Shown: positions 46,509 through 55,703 of the stretch, piece after piece | Layout of the letters: each line of letters opens with the position of its first letter | How positions within the stretch are numbered: the first letter of the stretch is position 1 | Notes under the pieces: generated by a model | Database searches by the model: none | What the model saw: the letters and a program-made list of their open reading frames with translations, nothing else | Told to the model about the DNA's origin: nothing | Source of the DNA: Corynebacterium genitalium ATCC 33030 | GTDB taxonomy: Bacteria > Actinomycetota > Actinomycetes > Mycobacteriales > Mycobacteriaceae | Direction: 5' to 3' | Assembly: GCF_000143825.1 (NCBI RefSeq) | Contig: NZ_CM000961.1 | Location: 806,001-870,000, forward strand | DNA: 64,000 nt | Made by a program: the position numbers and the translations under genes

Positions 46509-47855
46509 ATGGGTCTCGCACTATTCGCTCTGTCCGTGCTCGCCCTTGCCGGGGCGGGCGTTTTGTGGCGCGCGGATGCGGGAGCGAAGAAGGCTGCTCG
46601 GGCCGCGAAACCGGCGCAGCCTGTGAAAGGCGTCGCGCCGGGTTCGGCAGAACCTGCTGCGACCGAGGCTGCCGAGCCTGTTGCCGCTGAGCCTGGCGCG
46701 GTTCCGGAGCCGCCGGCGGAGCCAACCGAGCCCGAGGCGGCGGCGGAGCCGGCGCCGATTGAGGAGCCGGCTCCTGTGGAGTCCGCCGAGCAAACGCAGT
46801 CGCAGCCCGAGCCTGAGCCCGTGGTCGAGGAGGAACGCGAACCGGAGCCGACCCCCGAATCTGAGGCTGAGCCGGCGTCGAAAAAGGCGTCCACACGCTG
46901 GAAGTTGCCGAAGCTGGGAAAGGCCGCAAAGGCCGTCAAAGCGAGCAAGCCCGGAAACTCCGACGCGTCCGCCGAACCCGCCGAAACCGCCCCCGCCGCC
47001 CAAGAAAAATCCACCACGCCAGAAAAGCCAAAACCCAGGACCCCGAAGAATCGCAAGGCCTGGCGCGAGTGGGCCGAGGAGAACGGGTTCACCTACGCCA
47101 AGGAAGATGAGTTTTTGGCGGATGAGTGGACGCGGGGGGCGGCGTCGTCAGGCGTTGTGCTCAAGGACGTGCTGACCGGGACGCGCTTCGGGCATGAAAC
47201 ACGCATTGCTGATATTGCCGGGACGCCGGTGGTGGCGATGGGGACGGGGATGCCGAGTGATGTTGTCGTCGATATGCGGCGTGGCGTTGAGGGGCCGGCC
47301 GACGACCTGGTGAAGGTCTCTGAGCTTGAAGGGTTCACGGTGTTGGCATCGGATGCGGGGCCGGTTGAGCGGATGATTGATATTCGGGTGCAGACAGCCG
47401 TCGAGATGCTTCCGGCGCAGGTCACGGCGGTGTGGTTCGAGACGGAGTGGGTGATTGCGCAGCTGGACGAGCCTGAGTGGGACGACGTTTTCGCCCCGCT
47501 GGCGCTGCTTGCCGACGCAGCGCGCACCCTCCCCCCGCAAACCTGGCCGACGCTGGAGGTGGCCAGCCCGTCGCGCGAGATGGGGGAGCCGCAGATGCCC
47601 AGCGCGGCGCAACCCCAGGAACCCGAGGAGCCGTCGCGGCCGCAAGTGGTGCGCCCGGAAGATCCCGTCGAAATGCCCACGCGTCTCACCGGCGGCGCGC
47701 GCGGCCCAATCGAGGACCGCGAAGTCGGATCGGACGAGGTCAACGCCATCGCGACGGGCGAGCGCAGGCGCATGCTTAACGACGGCACCCGCGTCACCCG
47801 CAAACCCCTACCCCCTTCCATCTTCCGCGACGGCGGCAGCGAGTCTGAACGCTGA
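46509..47855 (+). CDS. Membrane-anchored Pro/Glu-rich protein next to pyrE
   Basis: 448 residues. A single N-terminal hydrophobic segment (LALFALSVLALAGAGVLW) anchors it; residues 25-180 are a disordered Ala/Pro/Glu linker with two Lys-rich patches; residues 185-355 look folded, with KAWREWAEENGFTY and AQVTAVWFETEWVIAQL; the C-terminal 90 residues are again disordered and charged. The folded part is probably cytoplasmic since basic residues follow the anchor. I do not recognise the family; a similar gene stands before pyrE in other corynebacteria, to my recollection. Confidence 0.75.
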   Translation: MGLALFALSVLALAGAGVLWRADAGAKKAARAAKPAQPVKGVAPGSAEPAATEAAEPVAAEPGAVPEPPAEPTEPEAAAEPAPIEEPAPVESAEQTQSQPEPEPVVEEEREPEPTPESEAEPASKKASTRWKLPKLGKAAKAVKASKPGNSDASAEPAETAPAAQEKSTTPEKPKPRTPKNRKAWREWAEENGFTYAKEDEFLADEWTRGAASSGVVLKDVLTGTRFGHETRIADIAGTPVVAMGTGMPSDVVVDMRRGVEGPADDLVKVSELEGFTVLASDAGPVERMIDIRVQTAVEMLPAQVTAVWFETEWVIAQLDEPEWDDVFAPLALLADAARTLPPQTWPTLEVASPSREMGEPQMPSAAQPQEPEEPSRPQVVRPEDPVEMPTRLTGGARGPIEDREVGSDEVNAIATGERRRMLNDGTRVTRKPLPPSIFRDGGSESER

Positions 47856-47873
47856 ACAGCTACCCTGGGGAGC

Positions 47874-48512
47874 ATGAATACTCCACAGCAGCCTGACTAT
47901 GCGACCCCCGCGCGTGACTTCAATCCCGCGAACCCGACTGGCAAGCAGTACCCGGAGGGCACCCACCCGGGGATTAACCCGCGCGACAAGGCCCGGCTTG
48001 CGGAGCTGGTGAAGGAGCTCGCGGTCGTGCACGGCAAGGTGACGTTGAGCTCCGGCGCCGAGGCGGATTACTACGTTGACCTGCGCCGGGCGACTCTGCA
48101 CCATGAGGCGAGTGCGCTGATTGGCAAGCTCATCCGCGAGATGACCTCCGACCTCGACTTCGACGCCGTCGGCGGGCTCACCCTCGGCGCGGACCCGGTT
48201 GCGACCGCGATCATGCACGCGGCCGGTCGCCGTATCGACGCGTTCGTCGTCCGCAAGGAAACCAAAAAGCACGGCATGCAGCGCCGTATCGAGGGCCCAT
48301 CCATCGAGGGCAAGCGCGTACTGGTCGTTGAAGACACCACGACCACGGGCAACTCGCCGCTCACCGCCGTCGAGGCGTGCCGCGAGGAGGGCGCCGAGGT
48401 GGTTGCGGTCGCCACCGTCGTCGACCGTGCCACGGGTGCCGCCCAAGCGCTTAACGACGCCGGCCTCACCTACCGCCACCTCCTCGGCCTCGAAGACCTC
48501 GACCTTGCATAA
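47874..48512 (+). CDS. pyrE: Orotate phosphoribosyltransferase
   Basis: 212 residues. The PRPP-binding loop VLVVEDTTTTGNSP and the upstream KETKKHG catalytic loop are intact. An N-terminal extension of about 35 residues (Pro/Asn-rich) precedes the conserved start of the fold. Converts orotate and PRPP to OMP in pyrimidine synthesis. Its last codons contain the start of the next gene. Confidence 0.95.
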   Translation: MNTPQQPDYATPARDFNPANPTGKQYPEGTHPGINPRDKARLAELVKELAVVHGKVTLSSGAEADYYVDLRRATLHHEASALIGKLIREMTSDLDFDAVGGLTLGADPVATAIMHAAGRRIDAFVVRKETKKHGMQRRIEGPSIEGKRVLVVEDTTTTGNSPLTAVEACREEGAEVVAVATVVDRATGAAQALNDAGLTYRHLLGLEDLDLA

Positions 48513-49176
48513 CCCCGAGTCCGACCGCGGCCCGCATGACCGCGGCCCCACCGAGTGGCAGGAAGGCCGCCACGGTGTCGGCCCGTGGGAAGGGGAGTGG
48601 CCTACCGATCCCCGTTACGACCAAGATTTTCTCCGGGACGGCGATCGCCGCAACGTTGTCGATGCGTACCGGTACTGGTCGCTCGAGGCGATCCGGGAAG
48701 ATCTGGATCAGCGGCGGCACCCGTTCCACGTCGCGATCGAGAACTTCGAGAACGACATGAACATCGGCACTGTCGTCCGTACGGCGAACGCTTTCATGGC
48801 GGAGGCGGTGCACATCGTCGGTCGCAAGCGGTGGAATCGGCGTGGGGCGATGGTGACCGACCGCTATCAGCACATCATCCACCACGAGACGGTGGATGAC
48901 CTGCTGGAATGGGCTACTGCGCGGGGCGTTGCCGTCGTAGCGATCGATAACACTCCCGGCTCCGTGCCCCTCGAAACAGCCGAATTACCCCGCGATTGCG
49001 TCCTCTTGTTCGGCCAGGAAGGTCCCGGCGTGACCGCGGAGGCTCAGCAAGCGGCGGTGATGACGTGTTCGATCGCTCAGTTCGGCTCGACACGGTCGAT
49101 CAATGCCGGGGTTGCGGCTGGGATTGCGATGCACACGTGGATCCGTCAGCACGCAGACCTTTCCCACGCGTGGTGA
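48505..49176 (+). CDS. SpoU/TrmH-family RNA methyltransferase
   Basis: 223 residues from TTG at 48505, which overlaps the pyrE end by 8 bases; later in-frame starts would remove conserved sequence. All SPOUT knot motifs are present: NDMNIGTVVRTANAF, LLFGQEGPGVT and SINAGVAAGIAMHTW. Methylates a ribose 2'-hydroxyl in tRNA or rRNA; the exact site is not predictable. The acidic, His-rich N-terminal 40 residues are extra. Confidence 0.88.
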   Translation: MHNPESDRGPHDRGPTEWQEGRHGVGPWEGEWPTDPRYDQDFLRDGDRRNVVDAYRYWSLEAIREDLDQRRHPFHVAIENFENDMNIGTVVRTANAFMAEAVHIVGRKRWNRRGAMVTDRYQHIIHHETVDDLLEWATARGVAVVAIDNTPGSVPLETAELPRDCVLLFGQEGPGVTAEAQQAAVMTCSIAQFGSTRSINAGVAAGIAMHTWIRQHADLSHAW

Positions 49177-49628
49177 GGGCAAGCGGGGCCGCCGCAGCGC
49201 CGGTGAAATTGGTGCCGGGCTCGGTCCGGATGTCCCGTGTGCAAAAGTTGACATTCCGATGATATTGGTAGAGCGCTAGAAATTCTCTACCTGCATGTTT
49301 GTAAGCATAAGTTTGAACGCATGTAAAGTTTTGCGCAGCGCAGTCACTCGAACGCCCCGCGGGCAACACGGTAGAGGTGGATGGGTTGCATGTGATCCAT
49401 GGGGCGGGCGGGGTTGAGTTCGGGATGGGCCCTACGGTGCTAGACGCGCCCGCAACGCGCCGGCACCACGCGCGCACCGCGCCCCAAACGCGCCGGCATG
49501 TGACACACCCCCAGCGAATCTCATAAGTTCATGGAAAATACTTGCGGGAGAATGTAAAACCTAACGTGGGCATTGAAAGCTGCGATAATTAGAACGGCAT
49601 TACTAGAGATCTGTCAGGTAGGAGATTC
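49177..49628. other. Intergenic region with inverted-repeat element E
   Basis: About 450 bp. It holds the 100-bp element at 49238-49337 and a GC-rich stretch with CGCGCCGGCA repeats near 49460-49500. No gene seen. Confidence 0.65.
49238..49337. repeat. 100-bp inverted-repeat element E (TGTGCAAAAG family)
   Basis: Arms TGTGCAAAAGTTGACATTC and the inverse of TGCGCAAAACTTTACATGC close the unit, matching elements C and D near 33 kb. An inner hairpin GGTAGAG/CTCTACC lies at about 49266-49291. Confidence 0.7.
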
Positions 49629-50801
49629 GTGAACAGTGGGAACGCTGGCCCCGTGCCGGAGACGTGGGCGCACAGGGCGGATTTGGCGGAGATGGCGATT
49701 CAGGATCGTCACGCTTCGCGCCTGTGGGGGCTTCCCCGAACGAACCTGGCGGTGACGGCGTGGCCGCCAACGGCGCGGGAGAAAACGTTCGCGACGTGGC
49801 ATTACTGGTGGCAGGCTCACTATCTGGACTGTTTGATCGATGCGGAACAGCGCCGATCGACGAAGGCCCGCCGCGCGGTGATCGTGCGGACAATGCGCGC
49901 GATCCGGATCCGCAACCGCGGCAACGTGAGCAAGAACCGCTACTACGACGACAAGGCCTGGCTCGCCCTGGCACTCAACCGAGTGACGGATTCGGAGCAG
50001 GTTAGCCGCCCGAAGCAGTTGGTCGACCTGGAGTTCAATATTCTTGCCGGGTTGGATTCGTTGACCGGTGTGCTGCCGTGGCGCACGGACGAGAACTTCT
50101 TCAACGTCCCGGCGAACGGCCCGGCGGCGATCATGATGGCCCGCACGGGCAGGGTGGATAAGGCACGCGAGGTGCTGGACTGGATCTTCACCAACCTGCA
50201 CGCGGATAGCGGGTTGATTCAGGACGGAATTCGTTTGCTTGTCGACGGCCCCCGCCCCACCTCCATCACCTACACCTACAACCAAGGCACGGTCCTGGGC
50301 GCGGCGCTCGAGATCGCCCTGGCCCTGGAGGACCAGCCGGAAGCGCAGATGGAGTACATTGCGCAGATTCGTGCGCTGGTCCAGGCGATCGGGATGCACT
50401 CGGCAACCCCGGCCGGTGTGATTGATAACCCGGCGGACGGCGGGCCTGATGGGGCAGCGGCCGGTGATGGCGGCCTGTTCAAGGGTATCCTGGCCCGTTA
50501 CCTCGCGGATGTGGCGCTGCGCCTGCCAGACGACCCCGCCAACGCCGCCACCGCCAAGGCCGCGGAACGGCTGGTCATGGCCAGTGCGGAGGCGCTGTGG
50601 TCGAACCGTCTCGAGGTCGATGGCCTGCCGATTTTCCCGGCCCGGTGGACTCGCGGGGCGAGGTTGCCGCATAACTATGGGATGGGGCCGGCGTCGATAA
50701 GCGAAGCGGTGAGTGCACCGCGCATTGCTGAACGTGATCTGTCGGTGCAATTGTCTGGCTGGATGCTTCTGGAGGCCGCGGCGAAACTCACGGCGAGGTG
50801 A
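49629..50801 (+). CDS. GH76-like (alpha-1,6-mannanase family) glycoside hydrolase
   Basis: 390 residues from GTG with TAGGAGA upstream. An (alpha/alpha)6 barrel is suggested by repeated Trp/Tyr-rich helices; the paired catalytic aspartates of GH76 fit YYDDKAWLALAL. TYTYNQGTVLGAALE is another family segment. No signal peptide, so it is probably cytoplasmic, unlike fungal members, and may act on mannan or arabinomannan precursors or recycled sugars. Confidence 0.82.
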   Translation: MNSGNAGPVPETWAHRADLAEMAIQDRHASRLWGLPRTNLAVTAWPPTAREKTFATWHYWWQAHYLDCLIDAEQRRSTKARRAVIVRTMRAIRIRNRGNVSKNRYYDDKAWLALALNRVTDSEQVSRPKQLVDLEFNILAGLDSLTGVLPWRTDENFFNVPANGPAAIMMARTGRVDKAREVLDWIFTNLHADSGLIQDGIRLLVDGPRPTSITYTYNQGTVLGAALEIALALEDQPEAQMEYIAQIRALVQAIGMHSATPAGVIDNPADGGPDGAAAGDGGLFKGILARYLADVALRLPDDPANAATAKAAERLVMASAEALWSNRLEVDGLPIFPARWTRGARLPHNYGMGPASISEAVSAPRIAERDLSVQLSGWMLLEAAAKLTAR

Positions 50802-50873
50802 AAGCTGCTGCGCCGGGGCTGCAACACGGGCATACTGGGGGTGTCAGACGCACGCGAGTGAAAAGGACTCTCC

Positions 50874-51908
50874 ATGCCTATTGCAACCCCTGAGGTTTAT
50901 AACCAGATGCTCGATACGGCCAAGAAGGGCGGCTTCGCCTTCCCGGCCATCAACTGCACGTCTTCTGAGACGATCAACGCTGCTCTGCGCGGTTTCGCGG
51001 AGGCGGAGTCGGACGGCATTATCCAGTTCTCCACTGGTGGCGCGGAGTTCGGTTCCGGCCAGTCGGTGAAGAACAAGGTCGCCGGCGCGAAGGCACTGGC
51101 TGCGTTCGCGCACGAGGTCGCGGAGCACTATGACATCAACGTCGCGCTGCACACCGACCACTGCCAGAAGGAAGTGCTGGACGAGTACGTGCGTCCGCTG
51201 ATCGCGATCTCGCAGGAGCGCGTGGACGCCGGCGAGCTGCCGCTGTTCCAGTCCCACATGTGGGACGGCTCCGCTATCCCGATCGACGAGAACCTGGAGA
51301 TCGCCCAGGAGCTGCTGGAGAAGGCGCGCAAGGCGAACATCATCCTCGAGGTGGAAATCGGCGTTGTCGGCGGCGAGGAGGACGGCGTCCAAGCGAAGGC
51401 CGGCGCGAACCTGTACACCACGCGCGAGGACTTCGAGAAGACCATCGACGCGATCGGCACCGGCGAGAACGGCCGTTACCTGCTGGCTGCGACCTTCGGC
51501 AACGTGCACGGCGTGTATAAGCCGGGCAACGTGAAGTTGAAGCCGGAGGTGCTGGAGATGGGCCAGCAGGCCGCTGTGGAGAAGCTCGGCCTGTCCGCGG
51601 GCGACCAGCCGTTCGACTTTGTTTTCCACGGCGGTTCCGGTTCTGAGCCGGAGAAGATCGAGCAGGCTCTGTCCTACGGTGTTGTGAAGATGAACGTGGA
51701 CACCGACACCCAGTACGCCTTCACCCGTCCGGTGGCATCCCACATGTTCGAGAACTACGACGGCGTGCTGAAGATCGACGGCGAGGTGGGCAACAAGAAG
51801 GCCTACGACCCGCGTTCCTACATGAAGAAGGCCGAGCAGTCCATGGCTGACCGTGTTGTCGTGGCCTGCGAGAACCTGAAGTCTGTGGGCAAGACCGTGT
51901 CCAAGTAG
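50874..51908 (+). CDS. fda: Class II fructose-bisphosphate aldolase
   Basis: 344 residues, the length of the class IIA enzyme. Zinc ligands and active-site segments are intact: ALHTDHCQKE, VEIGVVGGEEDG, FGNVHGVYKPGN, FVFHGGSGS and MNVDTDTQYAFT. Glycolysis and gluconeogenesis, cytoplasmic. GAAAAGGAC lies before the ATG and a strong terminator follows. No GCTTNTCGACG motif occurs in this highly expressed gene. Confidence 0.97.
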   Translation: MPIATPEVYNQMLDTAKKGGFAFPAINCTSSETINAALRGFAEAESDGIIQFSTGGAEFGSGQSVKNKVAGAKALAAFAHEVAEHYDINVALHTDHCQKEVLDEYVRPLIAISQERVDAGELPLFQSHMWDGSAIPIDENLEIAQELLEKARKANIILEVEIGVVGGEEDGVQAKAGANLYTTREDFEKTIDAIGTGENGRYLLAATFGNVHGVYKPGNVKLKPEVLEMGQQAAVEKLGLSAGDQPFDFVFHGGSGSEPEKIEQALSYGVVKMNVDTDTQYAFTRPVASHMFENYDGVLKIDGEVGNKKAYDPRSYMKKAEQSMADRVVVACENLKSVGKTVSK

Positions 51909-51938
51909 GTCCAGTTAAACACTCGTTTTTCTCCGTTG

Positions 51939-51965
51939 AAGGCCCCGGTTTGACTGGGGCCTTTA
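51939..51965 (+). terminator. Terminator of fda
   Basis: GGCCCC at 51941 pairs with GGGGCC at 51956 with extra A-T pairs at both ends and a T tract. The next gene starts 11 bases later. Confidence 0.7.
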
Positions 51966-51975
51966 CCATGTCTGT

Positions 51976-53313
51976 ATGGAGAAGATGTCCACCCGTGAGC
52001 GCATCGTGGCCGTCGAGAACTCGATCGGCGCGCGGTTTCGGCGTGTGCGCCAGCGTCTGCTGGCGGCTATCCAGGTGGGCATTGCGGCCGGGTTGGCGTA
52101 CTTCATCGCGCATGAGTGGGTGGGGCACCCGCAGCCGTTCTTCGCGCCGATTTCCGTGGTCATCATCGTGGGCATCTCGGGTGGCGAGCGCATCAACCGT
52201 GCCTTCGACATGGCCCTCGGGTGCATCCTCGGTGTCCTTGTCGGTGATTTCCTCTTCGCCCCGCTGGGCACCGGCGGTTGGCAGATCGCGCTGGCGGTCG
52301 GGGTGTCGTTGCTGTTCGCGGGATTCTTCTCGAAGTCGGTGCTGGTGGCGAATCAGGTGGCCATCGGCTCGATCCTCATCGCCACAATCATGCCGCCCGA
52401 CGCGGACGTCACCGGCATCGACCGCACGATTGACGCGTTCATCGGTTCCGCAGTCGGCCTCGCGGTGATTGCGCTGCTGCCATCAGCGCCGCTCGCGACA
52501 GCACGCCACGAAATCTCCAACGTTCTGCGCGTGCTCAGCAGTGTGCTTAACGACGTCTCCCACGCCCTCCTCACACAAGACCCCACCCAAGTAGCCGAAG
52601 CCTTGTCGGCCATCCGCGGCACCCAGAACGACATCGAGGCGATCACGGCTGCCACGAAATCCGGCCGCGAATCTGCGCGGCTATCTCCGTTTCTGTGGCG
52701 CTCCCGCCGGTACGTCGACGCGCTAGAGAAGATGGTCACGCCGACCGACAACGCAATCCGCACGACGCGTGTGCTGGCCCGCCGTGCCCTCGTCCTGGCC
52801 GAGGACAACGACCCTGTCTCCCCGAAACAGATCTGGATACTCGACCAACTGTCCGCCATCACGTTGGACCTCGCCGCCATCCTGGACGTCAACGCCAAGA
52901 TCTCCCAGGCGCAGGGCGTGCCCGCGCTGACGAACCGGCTGCGCGACCTAGCTGCCGAAGCTGGTCTTGACGTTCTCGACCCGTCCGCCCAGCCGCCCGG
53001 CGGGGCTCCGGAGAGCGTGTTCTCCCGGTCGGACTCGTCGACTCATGCGCCTGCTGCTTCTTCTCCTGGCGACAGTGGTAACTCGTCACAATCCCGGCCC
53101 GCCCTGTCCGCGGCTGTGGTGCTGGCGCAATCCCGTTCCCTGATCGTTGACATGCTGCAGATCTGCGGTTGGTCCCGCGAGTCCGCTATCGCCGTTCTGG
53201 CGCCGACGTCTGAGACCCCGGCATATGAACCGGACTTGCGCGAGTCGCGCAGGCCCGGAGCTGAGAATGCAGGGGATCCCGAAGGTGCCGAGGACTCGGA
53301 GGATAAGGACTAA
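51976..53313 (+). CDS. FUSC-family membrane protein (aromatic acid exporter-like)
   Basis: 445 residues from ATG at 51976 (a second ATG three codons later is possible). Six hydrophobic segments in residues 28-175 carry the FUSC pattern (FFAPISVVIIVGISGGERINRAFDMALGCILGVLVG). The rest is a cytoplasmic helical region (about 180-345) and a disordered Ser/Pro tail. Related proteins export aromatic acids or are uncharacterised. Confidence 0.85.
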   Translation: MEKMSTRERIVAVENSIGARFRRVRQRLLAAIQVGIAAGLAYFIAHEWVGHPQPFFAPISVVIIVGISGGERINRAFDMALGCILGVLVGDFLFAPLGTGGWQIALAVGVSLLFAGFFSKSVLVANQVAIGSILIATIMPPDADVTGIDRTIDAFIGSAVGLAVIALLPSAPLATARHEISNVLRVLSSVLNDVSHALLTQDPTQVAEALSAIRGTQNDIEAITAATKSGRESARLSPFLWRSRRYVDALEKMVTPTDNAIRTTRVLARRALVLAEDNDPVSPKQIWILDQLSAITLDLAAILDVNAKISQAQGVPALTNRLRDLAAEAGLDVLDPSAQPPGGAPESVFSRSDSSTHAPAASSPGDSGNSSQSRPALSAAVVLAQSRSLIVDMLQICGWSRESAIAVLAPTSETPAYEPDLRESRRPGAENAGDPEGAEDSEDKD

Positions 53314-53347
53314 CCCGCCTAACTCAGGGCGGCCTCGTCCGCCGGCT

Positions 53348-53438
53348 GGAATACTACTGGGCAATTTCAGGAATACTGCTCATCTAAACCTGCAGGTCAA
53401 AAGCATGCGATCTAGCGAATAAGCTCGAGCAGTATTCC
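53348..53438. repeat. 91-bp intergenic palindromic element, copy B
   Basis: Half-sites GGAATACTACTG at 53348, GGAATACTGCTC at 53370 and GAGCAGTATTCC at 53427, with the same 22- and 57-base steps as copy A at 9635. Its outer arms extend to GCTGGAATAC and GTATTCCAGC. Confidence 0.8.
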
Positions 53439-53547
53439 AGCGGCTAAGCGGAGGAGCGGGCGCCAGGGGAGCGGGGCGCACGGCTGGGAGGGGCAGGGCA
53501 GACAGGGGAGCACTGTAGTCAAGGCGCCACCAACGTCCGGGCACGCG

Positions 53548-53575
53548 AAAGGCCCCAGCCGAAGCTGGGGCCTTT
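53548..53575. terminator. Bidirectional terminator
   Basis: AAAGGCCCCAGC and GCTGGGGCCTTT form a perfect 12-bp stem with a four-base loop between the FUSC and PRC-barrel genes. Confidence 0.85.
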
Positions 53576-53620
53576 CTCCAGAAAGAGAGACTACTTAGCG
53601 CTAGGCGCTAAGCGGCGTTT

Positions 53621-54475
53621 TTAGCGCTGGTCCTCCGGGCGGATGTCGCGCGCGGTCTCGTCGACAACGTTGCCATCGGTCTCAATGCGCTCCTTGGCGA
53701 CGTCCTCGGTGACCTGGTGGGTCTCACGAACGGTGTCCTTGTCCAGGGAGACCTTCTCGACCGGCACGGACTCCTTGGAAACGTTCACGCGGTCCTCGTG
53801 CAGGGTGACGGATGCTTCCTGCTCGCCGAGCTGGCCGTCGTAGTTAGCGCGGTCTGCCTCGGAGATCGGCTCGCGGGTAACGCGGACCTCTTCGCGCTCA
53901 ACCGGAACCTCAACGGTCTCGGTCTCGTGAACGACGTACTTGCGCAGGCGGACCTGGCCGGACTCGACGCGGTCCTTGTCAACGTTCAGCTGCTCCTCGG
54001 AGCGAACGATGGAACCGTCGTTGTCTGCAGCAACGCCCTCGCGGTCAGCGAACTCAGCGCGGTCGCGGTCAGCAGCGTGCTCGCCGTAACCAGCGCCAGC
54101 GCCTGCACCGGCAGCAGCGCCAGCAGCCGGAGCGCCGGTCTCGTACTGGGTACGGTCCTCAACGCCCTCGAGGCCGTAGTGGCGGTAGAAAGCCTCCTGG
54201 TCAGCGTTGGTCAGGTGGCCGTTCTCGTCCAGGTCCGGGGCGTCCTCGATGCGGTCCTTAGCGAAGGCCAAGTGCAGCTCGCCGTCCTGCAGGGAGTGGC
54301 CGCGCAGCGGGACGATGGAGTCGCCGCCACCGAACAGGCCGTGGTTGACGGAGACGAAGTCCGGCTGGCCGGTGGTGTCGTTAACGTAAACGTCCTTTAC
54401 GCCACCAACCTTGTCGCCATTAACGTCGTATGCAGTTGCGTTTGCAAGGTCTTCAATGCGGTTGTAGTCAGCCAT
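53621..54475 (-). CDS. PRC-barrel and DUF2382 (YsnF-like) stress protein
   Basis: 284 residues. Residues 1-85 are a PRC-barrel (LANATAYDVNGDKVGGVKDVYV, DSIVPLRGH); 90-165 a linker with a repeated Gly/Ala run; 170-284 the acidic DUF2382 domain (EEQLNVDKDRVESGQVRLRKYVVHETETVEVPV). Cytoplasmic, typically induced by general stress. A perfect CRP/GlxR-type palindrome lies 257 bp upstream of its start. Confidence 0.9.
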   Translation of the reverse strand: MADYNRIEDLANATAYDVNGDKVGGVKDVYVNDTTGQPDFVSVNHGLFGGGDSIVPLRGHSLQDGELHLAFAKDRIEDAPDLDENGHLTNADQEAFYRHYGLEGVEDRTQYETGAPAAGAAAGAGAGAGYGEHAADRDRAEFADREGVAADNDGSIVRSEEQLNVDKDRVESGQVRLRKYVVHETETVEVPVEREEVRVTREPISEADRANYDGQLGEQEASVTLHEDRVNVSKESVPVEKVSLDKDTVRETHQVTEDVAKERIETDGNVVDETARDIRPEDQR

Positions 54476-54811
54476 GTTGGCGTGTTCTCCTTAAGTGGTT
54501 TGTCGAAATCGAACAACCACCAACGTAGCCATGGATCGCTGCGGCTGCACCGGCGGACCCCCACTGCCCATAGATCAATCGAAAGATTGAGGGCGCACGT
54601 CACAGAAATGGTTAATATGTCGCGCCATAAACGGTTACCAGCGCAAACGTGCAGGTGTGCACTCGCAGGTAACTAACGGACAGTCTCGCCCAGGTAACGA
54701 AAAGGTCACAGGCCGCCTGTAAACCCGATAATGTGAGATAAATCACATATCGGCGGAAAGCGGCACCCGGGAAAATTCGCCGTCGTTTTACGCGGAGGAC
54801 CCTCCCGTGAA
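54476..54811. other. Upstream region of the PRC-barrel/DUF2382 gene
   Basis: About 335 bp between two minus-strand genes. It contains a GlxR-type site at 54732-54747 and otherwise no recognisable feature or gene. Confidence 0.6.
54732..54747. promoter_or_regulatory. GlxR (CRP-type) operator
   Basis: TGTGA-GATAAA-TCACA is a perfect consensus for the cAMP-dependent regulator GlxR of corynebacteria. It lies downstream of the neighbouring gene's stop and far upstream of the PRC-barrel gene, so activation from a distal promoter is more likely than repression at the start. Confidence 0.78.
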
Positions 54812-55651
54812 CTAAGCCCGCACTGCCTGAATATCCCTCAAGTGCCGGTAGAACGTTACGCGGTTGGCGGCCCTCGGCGCCTGCGCTCCGTCGACGGTGA
54901 CAGCGATCGCCGGCCCTCCGGCCTGGAGCGCTCGCCCGGACAACACGGTCGAGGGATCCGTAACCGACGGCGGCACGTCGCGCCGGAAACGCCGCCGCAC
55001 TCCGGACGCGGGAGTCACCAGTTGGGCGGCGGCCAGGCCGGGCGCGCCAACTGTCGGCACGAGCCGCACCCCGTAGGGGCCCGGCACACCCGGCGACGCA
55101 GACTCGTTGAACAGCAGCACGTCTTGGTCGACAACAACCTCACCTATATATGGGCCTCCATCGGCGCTGCCAATAACAGCAGACCCGGCGACGACGACAC
55201 CGGAGTCATTCCGAATGCACGGCAGCGGCGCAACGCCGCCCGACACGGCCAACGCGACTGCATCGGACGTAGATAGTTCAGACAACCCCCACAGCACCGC
55301 AGCCGGCGACCCCACATCAACGGGTACGTAGGCGACCTCGGCCCACATATAGTCGGCCCGCATCATTCGCGTCAGTACAGCTCCCAGGGCAGCATCAGAC
55401 CCGGACACCACGACCCGTAAGCGCTCTAACGGCGCCTGCCCGGCCAACGCCGGCTCCCCCATGTGCGGCACCGACGGCGAGGACGTGATCTCCGTTAGGG
55501 AAGGAACGGTGCCACCGGGCAAAAGCGACGCGGCTAAAGAGTCGAGGAAGGTGAGGTCGCGGCGGGTGGGGACGTCGGCAAGCGAATGGGCGGAAGCGCC
55601 TGGAACCGTGACCCCGGACGCGCACGCGCAATGAATGAGCTGCATGCGCAT
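54812..55651 (-). CDS. Uncharacterised protein divergent from purA
   Basis: 279 residues from ATG at 55651 (MRMQLIHCACASG); the frame continues upstream across the purA start but that part overlaps purA. No ribosome site is visible, so it may be leaderless. Ala/Val/Gly-rich with alternating strand and helix segments (RLRVVVSGSDAALGAVLTRMM; DAVALAVSGGVAPLPC) and a basic region RRRFRRD near the end. No membrane segment. I do not recognise the family. Confidence 0.65.
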   Translation of the reverse strand: MRMQLIHCACASGVTVPGASAHSLADVPTRRDLTFLDSLAASLLPGGTVPSLTEITSSPSVPHMGEPALAGQAPLERLRVVVSGSDAALGAVLTRMMRADYMWAEVAYVPVDVGSPAAVLWGLSELSTSDAVALAVSGGVAPLPCIRNDSGVVVAGSAVIGSADGGPYIGEVVVDQDVLLFNESASPGVPGPYGVRLVPTVGAPGLAAAQLVTPASGVRRRFRRDVPPSVTDPSTVLSGRALQAGGPAIAVTVDGAQAPRAANRVTFYRHLRDIQAVRA

Positions 55652-55703
55652 CACGCTACAATGACGCTGGAATTTGACGCGAACCAGCGCAAAGGAGCGA
55701 ATC

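Larger units (their letters stand above)
53314..53620. other. Intergenic region with palindromic element B
   Basis: About 300 bp between convergent genes, holding the 91-bp element, a GC-rich stretch and a bidirectional terminator. Confidence 0.7.
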
